Source of the DNA: Streptomyces sp. NBC_00539
GTDB taxonomy: Bacteria; Actinomycetota; Actinomycetes; Streptomycetales; Streptomycetaceae
DNA: 64,000 nucleotides
Assembly (NCBI RefSeq): GCF_036346105.1
Contig: NZ_CP107811.1
Location: 2,858,501 to 2,922,500 of the forward strand
Direction of reading: 5' to 3'
The position numbers and the translations under genes are program-made. Each line of letters opens with the position of its first letter. Position 1 is the first letter of the stretch. The notes beneath the pieces are model-generated. The model was not told where the DNA came from. It saw only the letters and a list, made by a program, of their open reading frames with translations, and searched no databases. This document shows positions 53,918-64,000 of this stretch, in pieces.

Positions 53918-55042
53918 TCAGCGGCTGTGCTGCGAGTCCGCGACCGTGACCTCGACCCGCTGGAACTCCTTGAGCTCGCTGTAGCCGGTGGTGGCCATCG
54001 AGCGGCGCAGCGCGCCGAAGAGGTTCATCGAACCGTCCGGGGAGTGCGACGGGCCGGTGAGGATCTCCTCGGTGGTGCCGACCGTACCGAGGTCGACCTT
54101 CTTGCCGCGCGGCACGTCCTCGTGGACGGCCTCCATGCCCCAGTGGTTGCCCTTGCCGGGCGCGTCCGTGGCACGGGCCAGCGGGGAGCCCATCATCACC
54201 GCGTCCGCGCCGCAGGCGACGGCCTTGGGGATGTCCCCGGACCAGCCCACGCCGCCGTCGGCGATGACGTGCACGTAGCGGCCGCCGGACTCGTCCATGT
54301 AGTCGCGGCGGGCCGCGGCCACGTCCGCGACGGCGGTGGCCATCGGGACCTGGATGCCGAGCACGTTGCGCGTGGTGTGCGCGGCGCCGCCGCCGAAGCC
54401 GACCAGGACGCCCGCCGCGCCGGTGCGCATCAGGTGCAGGGCCGCGGTGTAGGTGGCGCAGCCGCCGACGATGACCGGCACGTCGAGCTCGTAGATGAAC
54501 TGCTTGAGGTTCAGCGGCTCGGCGGCGCCGGAGACGTGCTCCGCCGACACGGTGGTGCCGCGGATCACGAAGATGTCCACGCCCGCCTCGACGACGGCCT
54601 TGGAGAACTCGGCGGTGCGCTGCGGGGAGAGCGCGGCGGCGGTGACGACACCGGAGTCGCGCACCTCCTTGATGCGCCGGCGGATCAGGTCCGCCTGGAT
54701 CGGCGCGGAGTAGATCTCCTGGAGGCGGCGGGTCGCGGCCGCCTCGTCCAGCTCCGCGATCTCGTCCAGCAGCGGCTGCGGGTCCTCGTAGCGGGTCCAC
54801 AGACCTTCGAGGTTCAGCACGCCGAGGCCGCCGAGCTCGCCGATGCGGATCGCGGTCTGCGGGGATACCACCGAGTCCATGGGAGCGGCCAGGAAGGGGA
54901 GCTCGAAGCGGTACGCATCGATCTGCCAGGCGATCGAGACCTCCTTCGGGTCCCGCGTACGCCGGCTCGGGACGATGGCGATGTCGTCGAACGCGTACGC
55001 CCTGCGGCCGCGCTTGCCGCGCCCGATCTCGATCTCAGTCAC
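53918..55042 (-). CDS. guaB3: GuaB3-type IMP dehydrogenase paralogue
   Basis: A 374-residue protein of the IMPDH/GMP reductase family. It lacks the CBS pair. It begins AYAFDDIAIVPSRRTRDPKE and contains FLAAPMDSVVSPQTA. The loop that carries the catalytic Cys in IMPDH (GSICTTR) reads GGGAAHTTRNVLG, so that Cys is absent. It lies downstream of guaB, separated by a terminator (55134-55165), so it has its own promoter in 55043-55130. Activity on IMP is uncertain. Confidence 0.87.
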   Translation of the reverse strand: MTEIEIGRGKRGRRAYAFDDIAIVPSRRTRDPKEVSIAWQIDAYRFELPFLAAPMDSVVSPQTAIRIGELGGLGVLNLEGLWTRYEDPQPLLDEIAELDEAAATRRLQEIYSAPIQADLIRRRIKEVRDSGVVTAAALSPQRTAEFSKAVVEAGVDIFVIRGTTVSAEHVSGAAEPLNLKQFIYELDVPVIVGGCATYTAALHLMRTGAAGVLVGFGGGAAHTTRNVLGIQVPMATAVADVAAARRDYMDESGGRYVHVIADGGVGWSGDIPKAVACGADAVMMGSPLARATDAPGKGNHWGMEAVHEDVPRGKKVDLGTVGTTEEILTGPSHSPDGSMNLFGALRRSMATTGYSELKEFQRVEVTVADSQHSR

Positions 55043-55133
55043 GTGTGGTGGCCTTTCCTCTGGGTCTGCCCGTCCAGTATCCCCGAACCCCGGGGGCCCG
55101 CGTTCCGGTGACCGCTGTACGGACGCACGACGA

Positions 55134-55165
55134 AGGGGCGGACCCCCGTCAGCGGGTCCGCCCCT
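55134..55165 (-). terminator. Terminator of guaB
   Basis: A perfect 12-bp stem (55134-55145 with 55154-55165), 8-nt loop, 12 bp downstream of the guaB stop. Confidence 0.8.
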
Positions 55166-55177
55166 GTCCGGAACCGA

Positions 55178-56764
<1,587 letters not shown>

Positions 56765-56818
56765 TCAACCGTCAGTTTCGTGGGTTCCTACGACCACCTG
56801 CCGTGACGGGACGGGCGC

Positions 56819-57538
56819 CTACTGCTCGGCGAGGGCGCGCAGCCGGCTGAGGGCACGGTGCTGGGCCACGCGTACCGCGCCGGGCGACATCCCGAGCATC
56901 TGCCCGGTCTCCTCGGCGGTGAGGCCCACCGCCACCCGCAGGACGAGCAGCTCGCGCTGGTTCTCCGGGAGGTTGGCCAGCAGTTTCTTGGCCCAGGCGG
57001 CGTCGCTGCTGAGCAGCGCCCGCTCCTCGGGGCCCAGCGAGTCGTCGGGCCGCTCCGGCATCTCGTCGGACGGGACGGCGGTGCTCCCGGGGTGGCGCAT
57101 GGCTGCCCGCTGGAGGTCGGCGACCTTGTGCGCGGCGATGGCGAAGACGAAGGCCTCGAAGGGGCGGCCGGTGTCCCGGTAGCGGGGCAGCGCCATCAGG
57201 ACGGCGACGCACACCTCTTGCGCCAGGTCCTCCACGAAGTGACGAGCGTCACCGGGAAGCCGGGACAGCCGGGTGCGGCAGTAGCGGATGGCGAGGGGGT
57301 GCACGAAGGCGAGCAGGTCGTGAGTGGCCTGCTCGTCGCCTTCCACCGCTCGGCGTACGAGCGCGCTGACGGCCCCGGCACCGCCGCCTTTGGCGGCGTC
57401 CGTGTGGCTTGTGGCCGTGGGTGACCCCTGGGCCTCGTCGTCGCGCATCGATCCATGGTGCCTTGGCGCGGGACCGTTCGTGGCACCGCGGCCCTGGTTG
57501 TGCGTCGAAGCGTTATGAGCGGGTGCGCCGGAACTCAT
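56819..57538 (-). CDS. sigD: RNA polymerase sigma factor, SigD-type
   Basis: A 239-residue ECF-like sigma factor resembling mycobacterial SigD. Region 2 is clear ([20 protein letters not shown], then [20 protein letters not shown]) and region 4 has [20 protein letters not shown] followed by [17 protein letters not shown]. The N-terminal ~40 residues before MRDDEAQG are His/Asn/Gly-rich. ATG 57538 was chosen for its GGGGAGGG site; ATG 57448 would give 209 residues. No adjacent anti-sigma factor is seen. It lies downstream of bldM on the same strand. Confidence 0.85.
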   Translation of the reverse strand: MSSGAPAHNASTHNQGRGATNGPAPRHHGSMRDDEAQGSPTATSHTDAAKGGGAGAVSALVRRAVEGDEQATHDLLAFVHPLAIRYCRTRLSRLPGDARHFVEDLAQEVCVAVLMALPRYRDTGRPFEAFVFAIAAHKVADLQRAAMRHPGSTAVPSDEMPERPDDSLGPEERALLSSDAAWAKKLLANLPENQRELLVLRVAVGLTAEETGQMLGMSPGAVRVAQHRALSRLRALAEQ

Positions 57539-57712
57539 GGTGTGCGCCCTCCCCTCCGCTCGGCCCGAATGGTCCCTGAGGCCACATCTTCGAAAATGCG
57601 GCACACCCTCAAGGATGCGGCATCGCGCCCGAAGCGACACGTCCCCCGGATTGTGCCCCGCCAACCCCCGCTTGCGCACCGGGTACGGCGGGACACTCTG
57701 GGTGCTCCGCCG

Positions 57713-58324
57713 TCAGCGGACCAGGCCCCAGCGGAACCCGAGTGCCACGGCGTGCGCCCGGTCCGAGGCGCCGAGCTTCTTGAAGAGCCTGCGGGCGTGC
57801 GTCTTGACCGTGTCCTCGGAGAGGAAGAGCTCGCGCCCGATCTCCGCGTTGGAACGGCCGTGGCTCATGCCCTCCAGCACCTGGATCTCGCGCGCGGTGA
57901 GGGTGGGCGCGGCGCCCATCTCGGCCGAGCGGAGCCGGCGCGGTGCCAGTCGCCAGGTCGGGTCGGCGAGCGCCTGGGTGACCGTGGCCCGCAGTTCGGC
58001 GCGCGAGGCGTCCTTGTGCAGATAGCCCCGGGCTCCGGCGGCGACCGCGAGGGCCACGCCGTCCAGGTCCTCGGCGACCGTCAGCATGATGATGCGGGCG
58101 CCCGGATCGGCCGAGAGCAGCCGGCGAACCGTCTCCACACCGCCGAGGCCCGGCATCCGGACGTCCATCAGAATGAGATCGGAGCGGTCGGCACCCCAGC
58201 GGCGGAGGACTTCCTCGCCGTTGGCAGCCGTCGTCACACGCTCGACGCCGGGCACGGTGGCAACCGCGCGACGGAGCGCCTCTCGGGCAAGCGGGGAGTC
58301 GTCGCAGACGAGGACGGAAGTCAT
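57713..58324 (-). CDS. bldM: Developmental response regulator BldM
   Basis: A 203-residue FixJ/LuxR-type orphan regulator, the expected BldM length, needed for aerial hyphae. The receiver has VLVCDDSPLAREAL, the phosphoacceptor position Asp in LILMDVRMPG and Lys in GYLHKDAS. The DNA-binding domain has LTAREIQVLEGMSHG and LSEDTVKTHARRLFKKLG. No kinase lies nearby, and BldM is known to act without classical phosphorylation. Its neighbours sigD and whiD and the sigma-BldN promoter at 58448-58475 support the identification. Confidence 0.94.
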   Translation of the reverse strand: MTSVLVCDDSPLAREALRRAVATVPGVERVTTAANGEEVLRRWGADRSDLILMDVRMPGLGGVETVRRLLSADPGARIIMLTVAEDLDGVALAVAAGARGYLHKDASRAELRATVTQALADPTWRLAPRRLRSAEMGAAPTLTAREIQVLEGMSHGRSNAEIGRELFLSEDTVKTHARRLFKKLGASDRAHAVALGFRWGLVR

Positions 58325-58447
58325 GACCGCCCTCCGCAGCTGATGCGCGTCACCTTGAGCCTCCAGGCTGGTACGTATCGTCACCTGTGCGGTCGATGCC
58401 CCCGGACACCTGTCCGAGAACTTCTTGGTTCAACCGCCTTCGCACTC

Positions 58448-58475
58448 TCAACGATGGTCACTCGAAAGAGTTACG
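58448..58475 (-). promoter_or_regulatory. Sigma-BldN-type promoter of bldM
   Basis: On the minus strand CGTAAC (58475-58470), 16 bases, CGTTGA (58453-58448), an exact match to the sigma-BldN promoter CGTAAC-N16-CGTTGA. The start would be about 117 nt upstream of the bldM ATG. bldM is the known target of sigma-BldN. Confidence 0.85.
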
Positions 58476-58581
58476 GGTCGGACGGACACCTTCGGCACTC
58501 TACGTGAGGATGCGATCACGGCGCAGGAGCCACGAGCCCCCGGTCCTCCATCTGGAGCTATGCCCTATTTGGCGGCTTTCC

Positions 58582-58651
58582 TTCCGTTCGCCCTGTGTCT
58601 GAGGCTAGATTCCCAATGAGTCATATTTACATCTACTACGACTGTAGATGT
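58582..58651 (+). promoter_or_regulatory. whiD promoter and downstream inverted repeat
   Basis: TTCCGT (58582-58587), 18-bp spacer, TAGATT (58606-58611). Just downstream, ACATCTAC (58629-58636) and GTAGATGT (58644-58651) form a perfect 8-bp inverted repeat with a 7-nt centre, 50 bp before the whiD ATG. It could be an operator or a leader hairpin. Confidence 0.5.
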
Positions 58652-58700
58652 GGAGACATGGACCCTACCCGCCTCAGTACCGGCACCAAGAGGACTACCC

Positions 58701-59027
58701 ATGGCAGATTTCTCCAGGCTCCCCGGACCGAACGCCGACCTCTGGGACTGGCAGCTACTGGCTGCCTGCCGCGGGGTCGACAGCTCCCTCTTCTTCCACC
58801 CGGAGGGCGAGCGGGGTGCGGCCAGGAGCGCGCGCGAGGCCTCGGCTAAAGAGGTCTGCATGCGCTGTCCGGTGCGCGCGGAATGCGCCGCGCACGCACT
58901 CGCCGTCCGTGAGCCCTACGGGGTGTGGGGCGGCCTCACCGAGGACGAACGCGAGGAACTGATGGGGCGCGCACGGCACCGGCTGATCCCCGCGTCAAGC
59001 GCCACCGGGCCGGCCGCTCCGCGCTGA
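58701..59027 (+). CDS. whiD: WhiB-family sporulation regulator WhiD
   Basis: A 108-residue [4Fe-4S] protein required for late sporulation. Cluster ligands are Cys23, Cys53, Cys56 and Cys62 (AACRG and CMRCPVRAEC). The Wbl turn GVWGGLTEDERE and basic tail follow. WhiD binds the C-terminus of the principal sigma factor HrdB. ATG 58701 has AAGAGGAC upstream. Divergent from bldM with a 376-bp regulatory gap (58325-58700). The 172-bp gap after it (59028-59199) shows no strong terminator. Confidence 0.95.
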   Translation: MADFSRLPGPNADLWDWQLLAACRGVDSSLFFHPEGERGAARSAREASAKEVCMRCPVRAECAAHALAVREPYGVWGGLTEDEREELMGRARHRLIPASSATGPAAPR

Positions 59028-59199
59028 CCCCCACCCTCCGAGCCGTCCGAAGGAACGTTTCTTCACTCCAAGGGCGGATCATCCGAAGATCACCTCATCC
59101 CACCCGGAACCTTTGCGGCGAACCTCCGGAAGCCCCTTCCACGGAACTCTGCCGACGCGGCGCGCCCGGGCGTGTCGCACCGCCCCCGGACCGGGACCG

Positions 59200-60108
59200 T
59201 CACGCCCCCATGGACGCGGCGGCCCGCTCCAGTTCCACCAGGGTCGCGGCCACCGCCGGGACCCGCGCGAGGTCGGGCAGGGTCAGCGCCACGACCTCCC
59301 GCTCGACGGCCGGTTCGACCACCACGGCGCTGACCCCCTTGGCCCGCACGGACTCCACCGCGAGCTCCGGCAGCACCGCCACCCCCAGCCCCGCCCCGAC
59401 CAGGCCGACCACCGCCGGGTAGTCGTCGGTCGCGAAGTCGATGCGCGGGGTGAACCCGGCCTCCTCGCACACCTCCACCAGATGGCGGCGGCAGCGCGGG
59501 CAGCCCGCGATCCACGGCTCCCCGGCCAGCTCGGCCATGCCCACCCGGCCGGCTCCGGCCAGCCGGTGCGCCTCGGGGACCAGCCCCACGAGCCGGTCGG
59601 TCAGCAGGGGCCGCACCACCAGGTCCTCCCACTCGGCGGCGGGCCCGGCCGAAGCCCCGTACCGGAAGGCCAGCGCCAGGTCGCAGTCCCCCTCGCGCAG
59701 CATCTCCACCGAGCGCGGCGGTTCCGCCTCGACCAGCGAGATCCGGGTGCCGGGGTGCTCGGCGCGCATGGCCGCCAGCGCCGTGGGGACCAGCGTGGAA
59801 CTGCCGCTGGGGAACGACACGAGCCGCACCCGGCCCGCGCGCAGCCCGGCGATCGCCGCGACCTCCTCCTCGGCGGCGGTCAGCCCGGCCAGGATGCCGG
59901 CGGCATGCCTGACCAGCGCCTCGCCGGCCTGGGTGAGCCGCATCTCGCGGCCGGTCCGGATCAGCAGCGGAGTGCCGGCCGACTGCTCCAGCGCCTTCAT
60001 CTGCTGGGAGACGGCCGGCTGGGTGCAGCCCAGTTCGCGGGCTGCGGCGGAGAAGGAACCGGTCCCGGCGACGGCGCGCAGGACCCGTAGATGACGTGCC
60101 TCGATCAC
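59200..60108 (-). CDS. LysR-family transcriptional regulator
   Basis: A 302-residue regulator. The helix-turn-helix is LRVLRAVAGTGSFSAAAREL with GCTQPAVSQQMKALE; the C-terminal periplasmic-binding-like effector domain contains a CPRCRR motif (Cys pair, ~residues 209-212) that might be redox-active. GTG start at 60108. It is divergent from the SDR gene (117-bp gap), the classical arrangement for LysR control; ATAAGCCCAGCTTTG near 60118-60132 resembles a LysR box. Confidence 0.9.
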   Translation of the reverse strand: MIEARHLRVLRAVAGTGSFSAAARELGCTQPAVSQQMKALEQSAGTPLLIRTGREMRLTQAGEALVRHAAGILAGLTAAEEEVAAIAGLRAGRVRLVSFPSGSSTLVPTALAAMRAEHPGTRISLVEAEPPRSVEMLREGDCDLALAFRYGASAGPAAEWEDLVVRPLLTDRLVGLVPEAHRLAGAGRVGMAELAGEPWIAGCPRCRRHLVEVCEEAGFTPRIDFATDDYPAVVGLVGAGLGVAVLPELAVESVRAKGVSAVVVEPAVEREVVALTLPDLARVPAVAATLVELERAAASMGA

Positions 60109-60225
60109 CCTTCGAGCATAAGCCCAGCTTTGACCGGAGCGGCAATGCTCCAGGCTCACTTTGGGGTGCGGGGCGTGCGGGGACCGACGGAAGACCCCCG
60201 TCCGGAATGAAGCTAGGTTGCGCCT

Positions 60226-60999
60226 ATGACGACCGCGTTGATTACGGGATCCACGGCGGGCATCGGCGCCGCCTTCGCCCGGCGGCTCGCCGCCCAGGGG
60301 CACAACCTGGTGCTGGTGGCGCGGGACACCGAGCGCCTGGGCGAGCAGGCCACCGAACTGCACGACCGGCACGGCATCGAGGCCGAGGTGCTGGCCGCCG
60401 ACCTGTCCACGGACAAGGGCATCGCCGCGGTCGAGGCACGCCTCGGCGACCGCACGCACCCGGTGGACCTGCTGGTCAACAACGCCGGCTTCGGCAACAA
60501 GGGCAGCTACCTCCAGGTCTCCATGGCGGACGAACTGACGATGCTGAAGGTGCACGTCGAAGCGGTGCTGCGGCTGACCTCGGCGGCGGCCGAGTCGATG
60601 CGCTCGCGCGGGCGCGGCGGTGTCGTCAACGTGGCCTCGGTGGCCGCCTTCGTACCGCGCGGGACCTACGGGGCGAGCAAGGCCTGGGTCGTGCAGTTCA
60701 CCCAGGGCGCGGCGAAGGACCTGGCCGGGAGCGGGGTGCGGCTGATGGCGCTGTGCCCGGGCTTCGTACGGACCGAGTTCCACGAGCGGGCCGGGATGGG
60801 CACCGACAACATCCCGGGCTGGATGTGGCTGGACGCCGACAAGTTGGTGGCGGCGGCGCTGGCCGACCTGGCGCGCGGCAAGACCGTGTCCATCCCCGAC
60901 CCCCGGTACAAGGCGCTGATGGGCGTGGTGAAACTGACGCCGCGCGGGCTCCTGGGTGGGGTGTCGTCGCGCACGGGCCGCAAGTACGGGCCCCGGTAA
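60226..60999 (+). CDS. Short-chain dehydrogenase/reductase
   Basis: A 257-residue classical SDR. TALITGSTAGIGAAFARRLA binds the cofactor, NNAGFGNKG is the structural motif, and the catalytic Ser and YGASK are present (TYGASKAWVV). Similar to DltE-type short-chain oxidoreductases; the substrate is unknown. TAGGTT at 60211-60216 lies 9 nt before the ATG, so translation may be leaderless. Probably regulated by the divergent LysR. Confidence 0.9.
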   Translation: MTTALITGSTAGIGAAFARRLAAQGHNLVLVARDTERLGEQATELHDRHGIEAEVLAADLSTDKGIAAVEARLGDRTHPVDLLVNNAGFGNKGSYLQVSMADELTMLKVHVEAVLRLTSAAAESMRSRGRGGVVNVASVAAFVPRGTYGASKAWVVQFTQGAAKDLAGSGVRLMALCPGFVRTEFHERAGMGTDNIPGWMWLDADKLVAAALADLARGKTVSIPDPRYKALMGVVKLTPRGLLGGVSSRTGRKYGPR

Positions 61000-61073
61000 G
61001 TCCCTGCACGCGGCGCCGAACGGGGCAAATCTCCCTAAACTGGATGTGTCTCATCCACCCGGGAGGCGACGCG

Positions 61074-61808
61074 ATGACTTTCGTGCAGGTAATTGATTAC
61101 GAAACCAAGCGGTTCGAGGAGATGAACGCGCTCATCGACCGCTGGGCGGAGCAGGCGAGCGGCCGGCGGACGGTCACCCACACGATGATCGGACGGGACC
61201 GCGACGCCAAGACGCACTACGTCGATCTCGTCGAATTCCCCTCGTACGAGGAGGCCATGAGGAACTCTCAGCTGCCCGAGACGGACCGGATGTTCCAGGA
61301 AATGGTGTCCCTCTGCGACGGAATGCCGAAGTTCATGAACCTGGACGTCGTCCGCGACGAGTACCTCAACAAGCTGCTCGTGAACCGGATCTTCGAGGAC
61401 CTGGCGGAGAAGGGGGACTTCGACGTCATGGAGGAGTGCGTCGCGGCCGGCTACATGGACCACGACATGATGCAGATGCCCGGCAATGCCGACGGCCGCG
61501 AGGGGCTGCGCCGGAGCATGACGATGTGGCGCGACGCCTTCGACTTCACCTTCGACCTGCACCGCCAGATCGCCGAAGGCGACTGCGTCAGCACCCTGTG
61601 GAACTGGACCGGCAGGCAGAAGGGCGAGTTCATGGGGGTCCCCTCGACGGGACAGGAAGTCAGCATGTCGGGCTGCACCACCTTCCGGATCGAGAACGGC
61701 CAGGTCGCGGAGGGCTGGTGGTACTACGACGCCCCCGGCCTGATGCGCCAGCTGGGCATGAACATGGGCATGACCTCGGGCGGCACCACCCGGGACATGG
61801 GCATGTGA
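61074..61808 (+). CDS. SnoaL-like (ester-cyclase family) protein
   Basis: A 244-residue protein of two parts. Residues ~1-90 resemble an antibiotic-monooxygenase-like dimeric alpha/beta domain (HYVDLVEFPSYEEAMRNSQ). Residues ~100-230 form a SnoaL/NTF2-like cone with GDFDVMEECVAAGYMDHD and a Met-rich C-terminus (GMNMGMTSGG). Ester-cyclase members act on polyketide-like substrates, but many are of unknown function. ATG 61074 follows GGGAGGCG. Co-directional with the SDR gene after 74 bp. Confidence 0.78.
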   Translation: MTFVQVIDYETKRFEEMNALIDRWAEQASGRRTVTHTMIGRDRDAKTHYVDLVEFPSYEEAMRNSQLPETDRMFQEMVSLCDGMPKFMNLDVVRDEYLNKLLVNRIFEDLAEKGDFDVMEECVAAGYMDHDMMQMPGNADGREGLRRSMTMWRDAFDFTFDLHRQIAEGDCVSTLWNWTGRQKGEFMGVPSTGQEVSMSGCTTFRIENGQVAEGWWYYDAPGLMRQLGMNMGMTSGGTTRDMGM

Positions 61809-61850
61809 CGGCACACGGGGTGCGCACGCCGCGCCCCGCGGCACGGGAAA

Positions 61851-61890
61851 GCCCCGGTCACCACCGCTTCGCAGCGGCGGGAACCGGGGC
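61851..61890. terminator. Bidirectional terminator, SnoaL-like gene / groEL
   Basis: GCCCCGGT (61851-61858) pairs with ACCGGGGC (61883-61890); an inner CCGCT/AGCGG stem lies within the loop. It sits between the convergent SnoaL-like gene and groEL. Confidence 0.75.
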
Positions 61891-61919
61891 CTTCTCGGTT
61901 CAGCTCAGCTCTGACGGGG

Positions 61920-63557
<1,638 letters not shown>

Positions 63558-63686
63558 TCAGTCCTCTCGTTGCGATCCTCGGCCGCTCACCGCGACCGCC
63601 ACCGCCTAGAACGAACTACGCCCCTCGCCCCCCGGCATCAGCAGGGTGACCAGGGGCGCAGCTCAAAGCAAAACTGGAGAAGTGTC

Positions 63687-63995
63687 TTACTTCTCGACGA
63701 TCGCGAGCACGTCGCGGGCCGAGAGGACGAGGTACTCCTCGCCGCTGTACTTCACTTCGGTGCCGCCGTACTTGCTGTACAGCACGATGTCGCCGACGCT
63801 GACGTCCAGCGGGAGACGCTGGCCGTCCTCGAAGCGACCCGGACCGACCGCAAGGACGACGCCCTCCTGGGGCTTCTCCTTCGCGGTGTCCGGGATGACC
63901 AGGCCGGAGGCCGTGGTCTGCTCGGCGTCGAGCGGCTGGACCACAATGCGGTCCTCAAGCGGCTTGATGGCAACCTTGGAGCTGGCGGTCGTCAC
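63687..63995 (-). CDS. groES: Co-chaperonin GroES
   Basis: A 102-residue co-chaperonin: [15 protein letters not shown] at the start, the mobile loop around [33 protein letters not shown] at the end. GTG start at 63995 (MTTASSK). Only five bases remain upstream, so the CIRCE/HrcA control region expected for groESL cannot be seen here. Confidence 0.96.
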   Translation of the reverse strand: MTTASSKVAIKPLEDRIVVQPLDAEQTTASGLVIPDTAKEKPQEGVVLAVGPGRFEDGQRLPLDVSVGDIVLYSKYGGTEVKYSGEEYLVLSARDVLAIVEK

Positions 63996-64000
63996 GATCC

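Noticed and set aside
63990-64000. CIRCE/HrcA operator of groESL
   Set aside because: Expected upstream of groES, but only five bases of upstream sequence are in the window.

Overview
The window is chromosomal core sequence from a Streptomyces-type actinomycete. GC content is very high with strong third-position G/C bias, GTG starts are common, and the gene order whiD-bldM-sigD-guaB-guaB3 next to groES-groEL matches, as far as I recall, the S. coelicolor segment around SCO4761-SCO4814 in inverted orientation. I see no transposase, integrase, attachment site, CRISPR array, rRNA or tRNA. All gene assignments come from reading sequence and motifs; no database search was run.

Layout. 1-8.7 kb: purH-purN, two membrane proteins, an XRE/sigma-like fusion protein, and sucC-sucD. 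9-17 kb: a five-gene cassette (VWA, DUF5682-type, MoxR-type AAA; divergently SWIM and DUF5691-type). The divergent intergenic region carries a pair of TTGTCAGTG elements that match the PafBC/RecA-independent DNA-damage promoter. This is the best candidate for an under-described system in the window. 17-26 kb: small mutase subunit icmB, a lipase-like hydrolase, an M23 peptidase, a MerR-DNA sliding clamp fusion, the helicase PcrA, and an ArsR regulator facing an epoxide-hydrolase-like gene across three operator-like sites.

26-36 kb: an NlpC/P60 cell-wall hydrolase, a membrane-anchored esterase, a PspC-type sensor kinase/response regulator pair opposite a PspC membrane protein, DoxX, a class II aldolase homologue lacking the expected metal ligands, and guaA. 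36.5-42.7 kb: a chorismate mutase behind a probable Phe/Tyr attenuator, a LASTG surface protein, and an aldehyde dehydrogenase-GMC oxidoreductase operon. 42.8-53.9 kb: three tandem Ser/Thr kinase-like membrane proteins (the middle one a pseudokinase), glpD, a nucleotide-sugar dehydrogenase homologue without its catalytic Cys, and a small membrane protein.

53.9-64 kb: guaB3 and guaB, then the developmental regulators sigD, bldM (with a textbook sigma-BldN promoter) and whiD, a divergent LysR/SDR pair, a SnoaL-like protein, and groEL1-groES, whose upstream control region lies beyond the window. Functionally the window mixes purine synthesis (purN, purH, guaA, guaB), central metabolism, envelope and sporulation control, and a predicted damage-responsive ATPase cassette.
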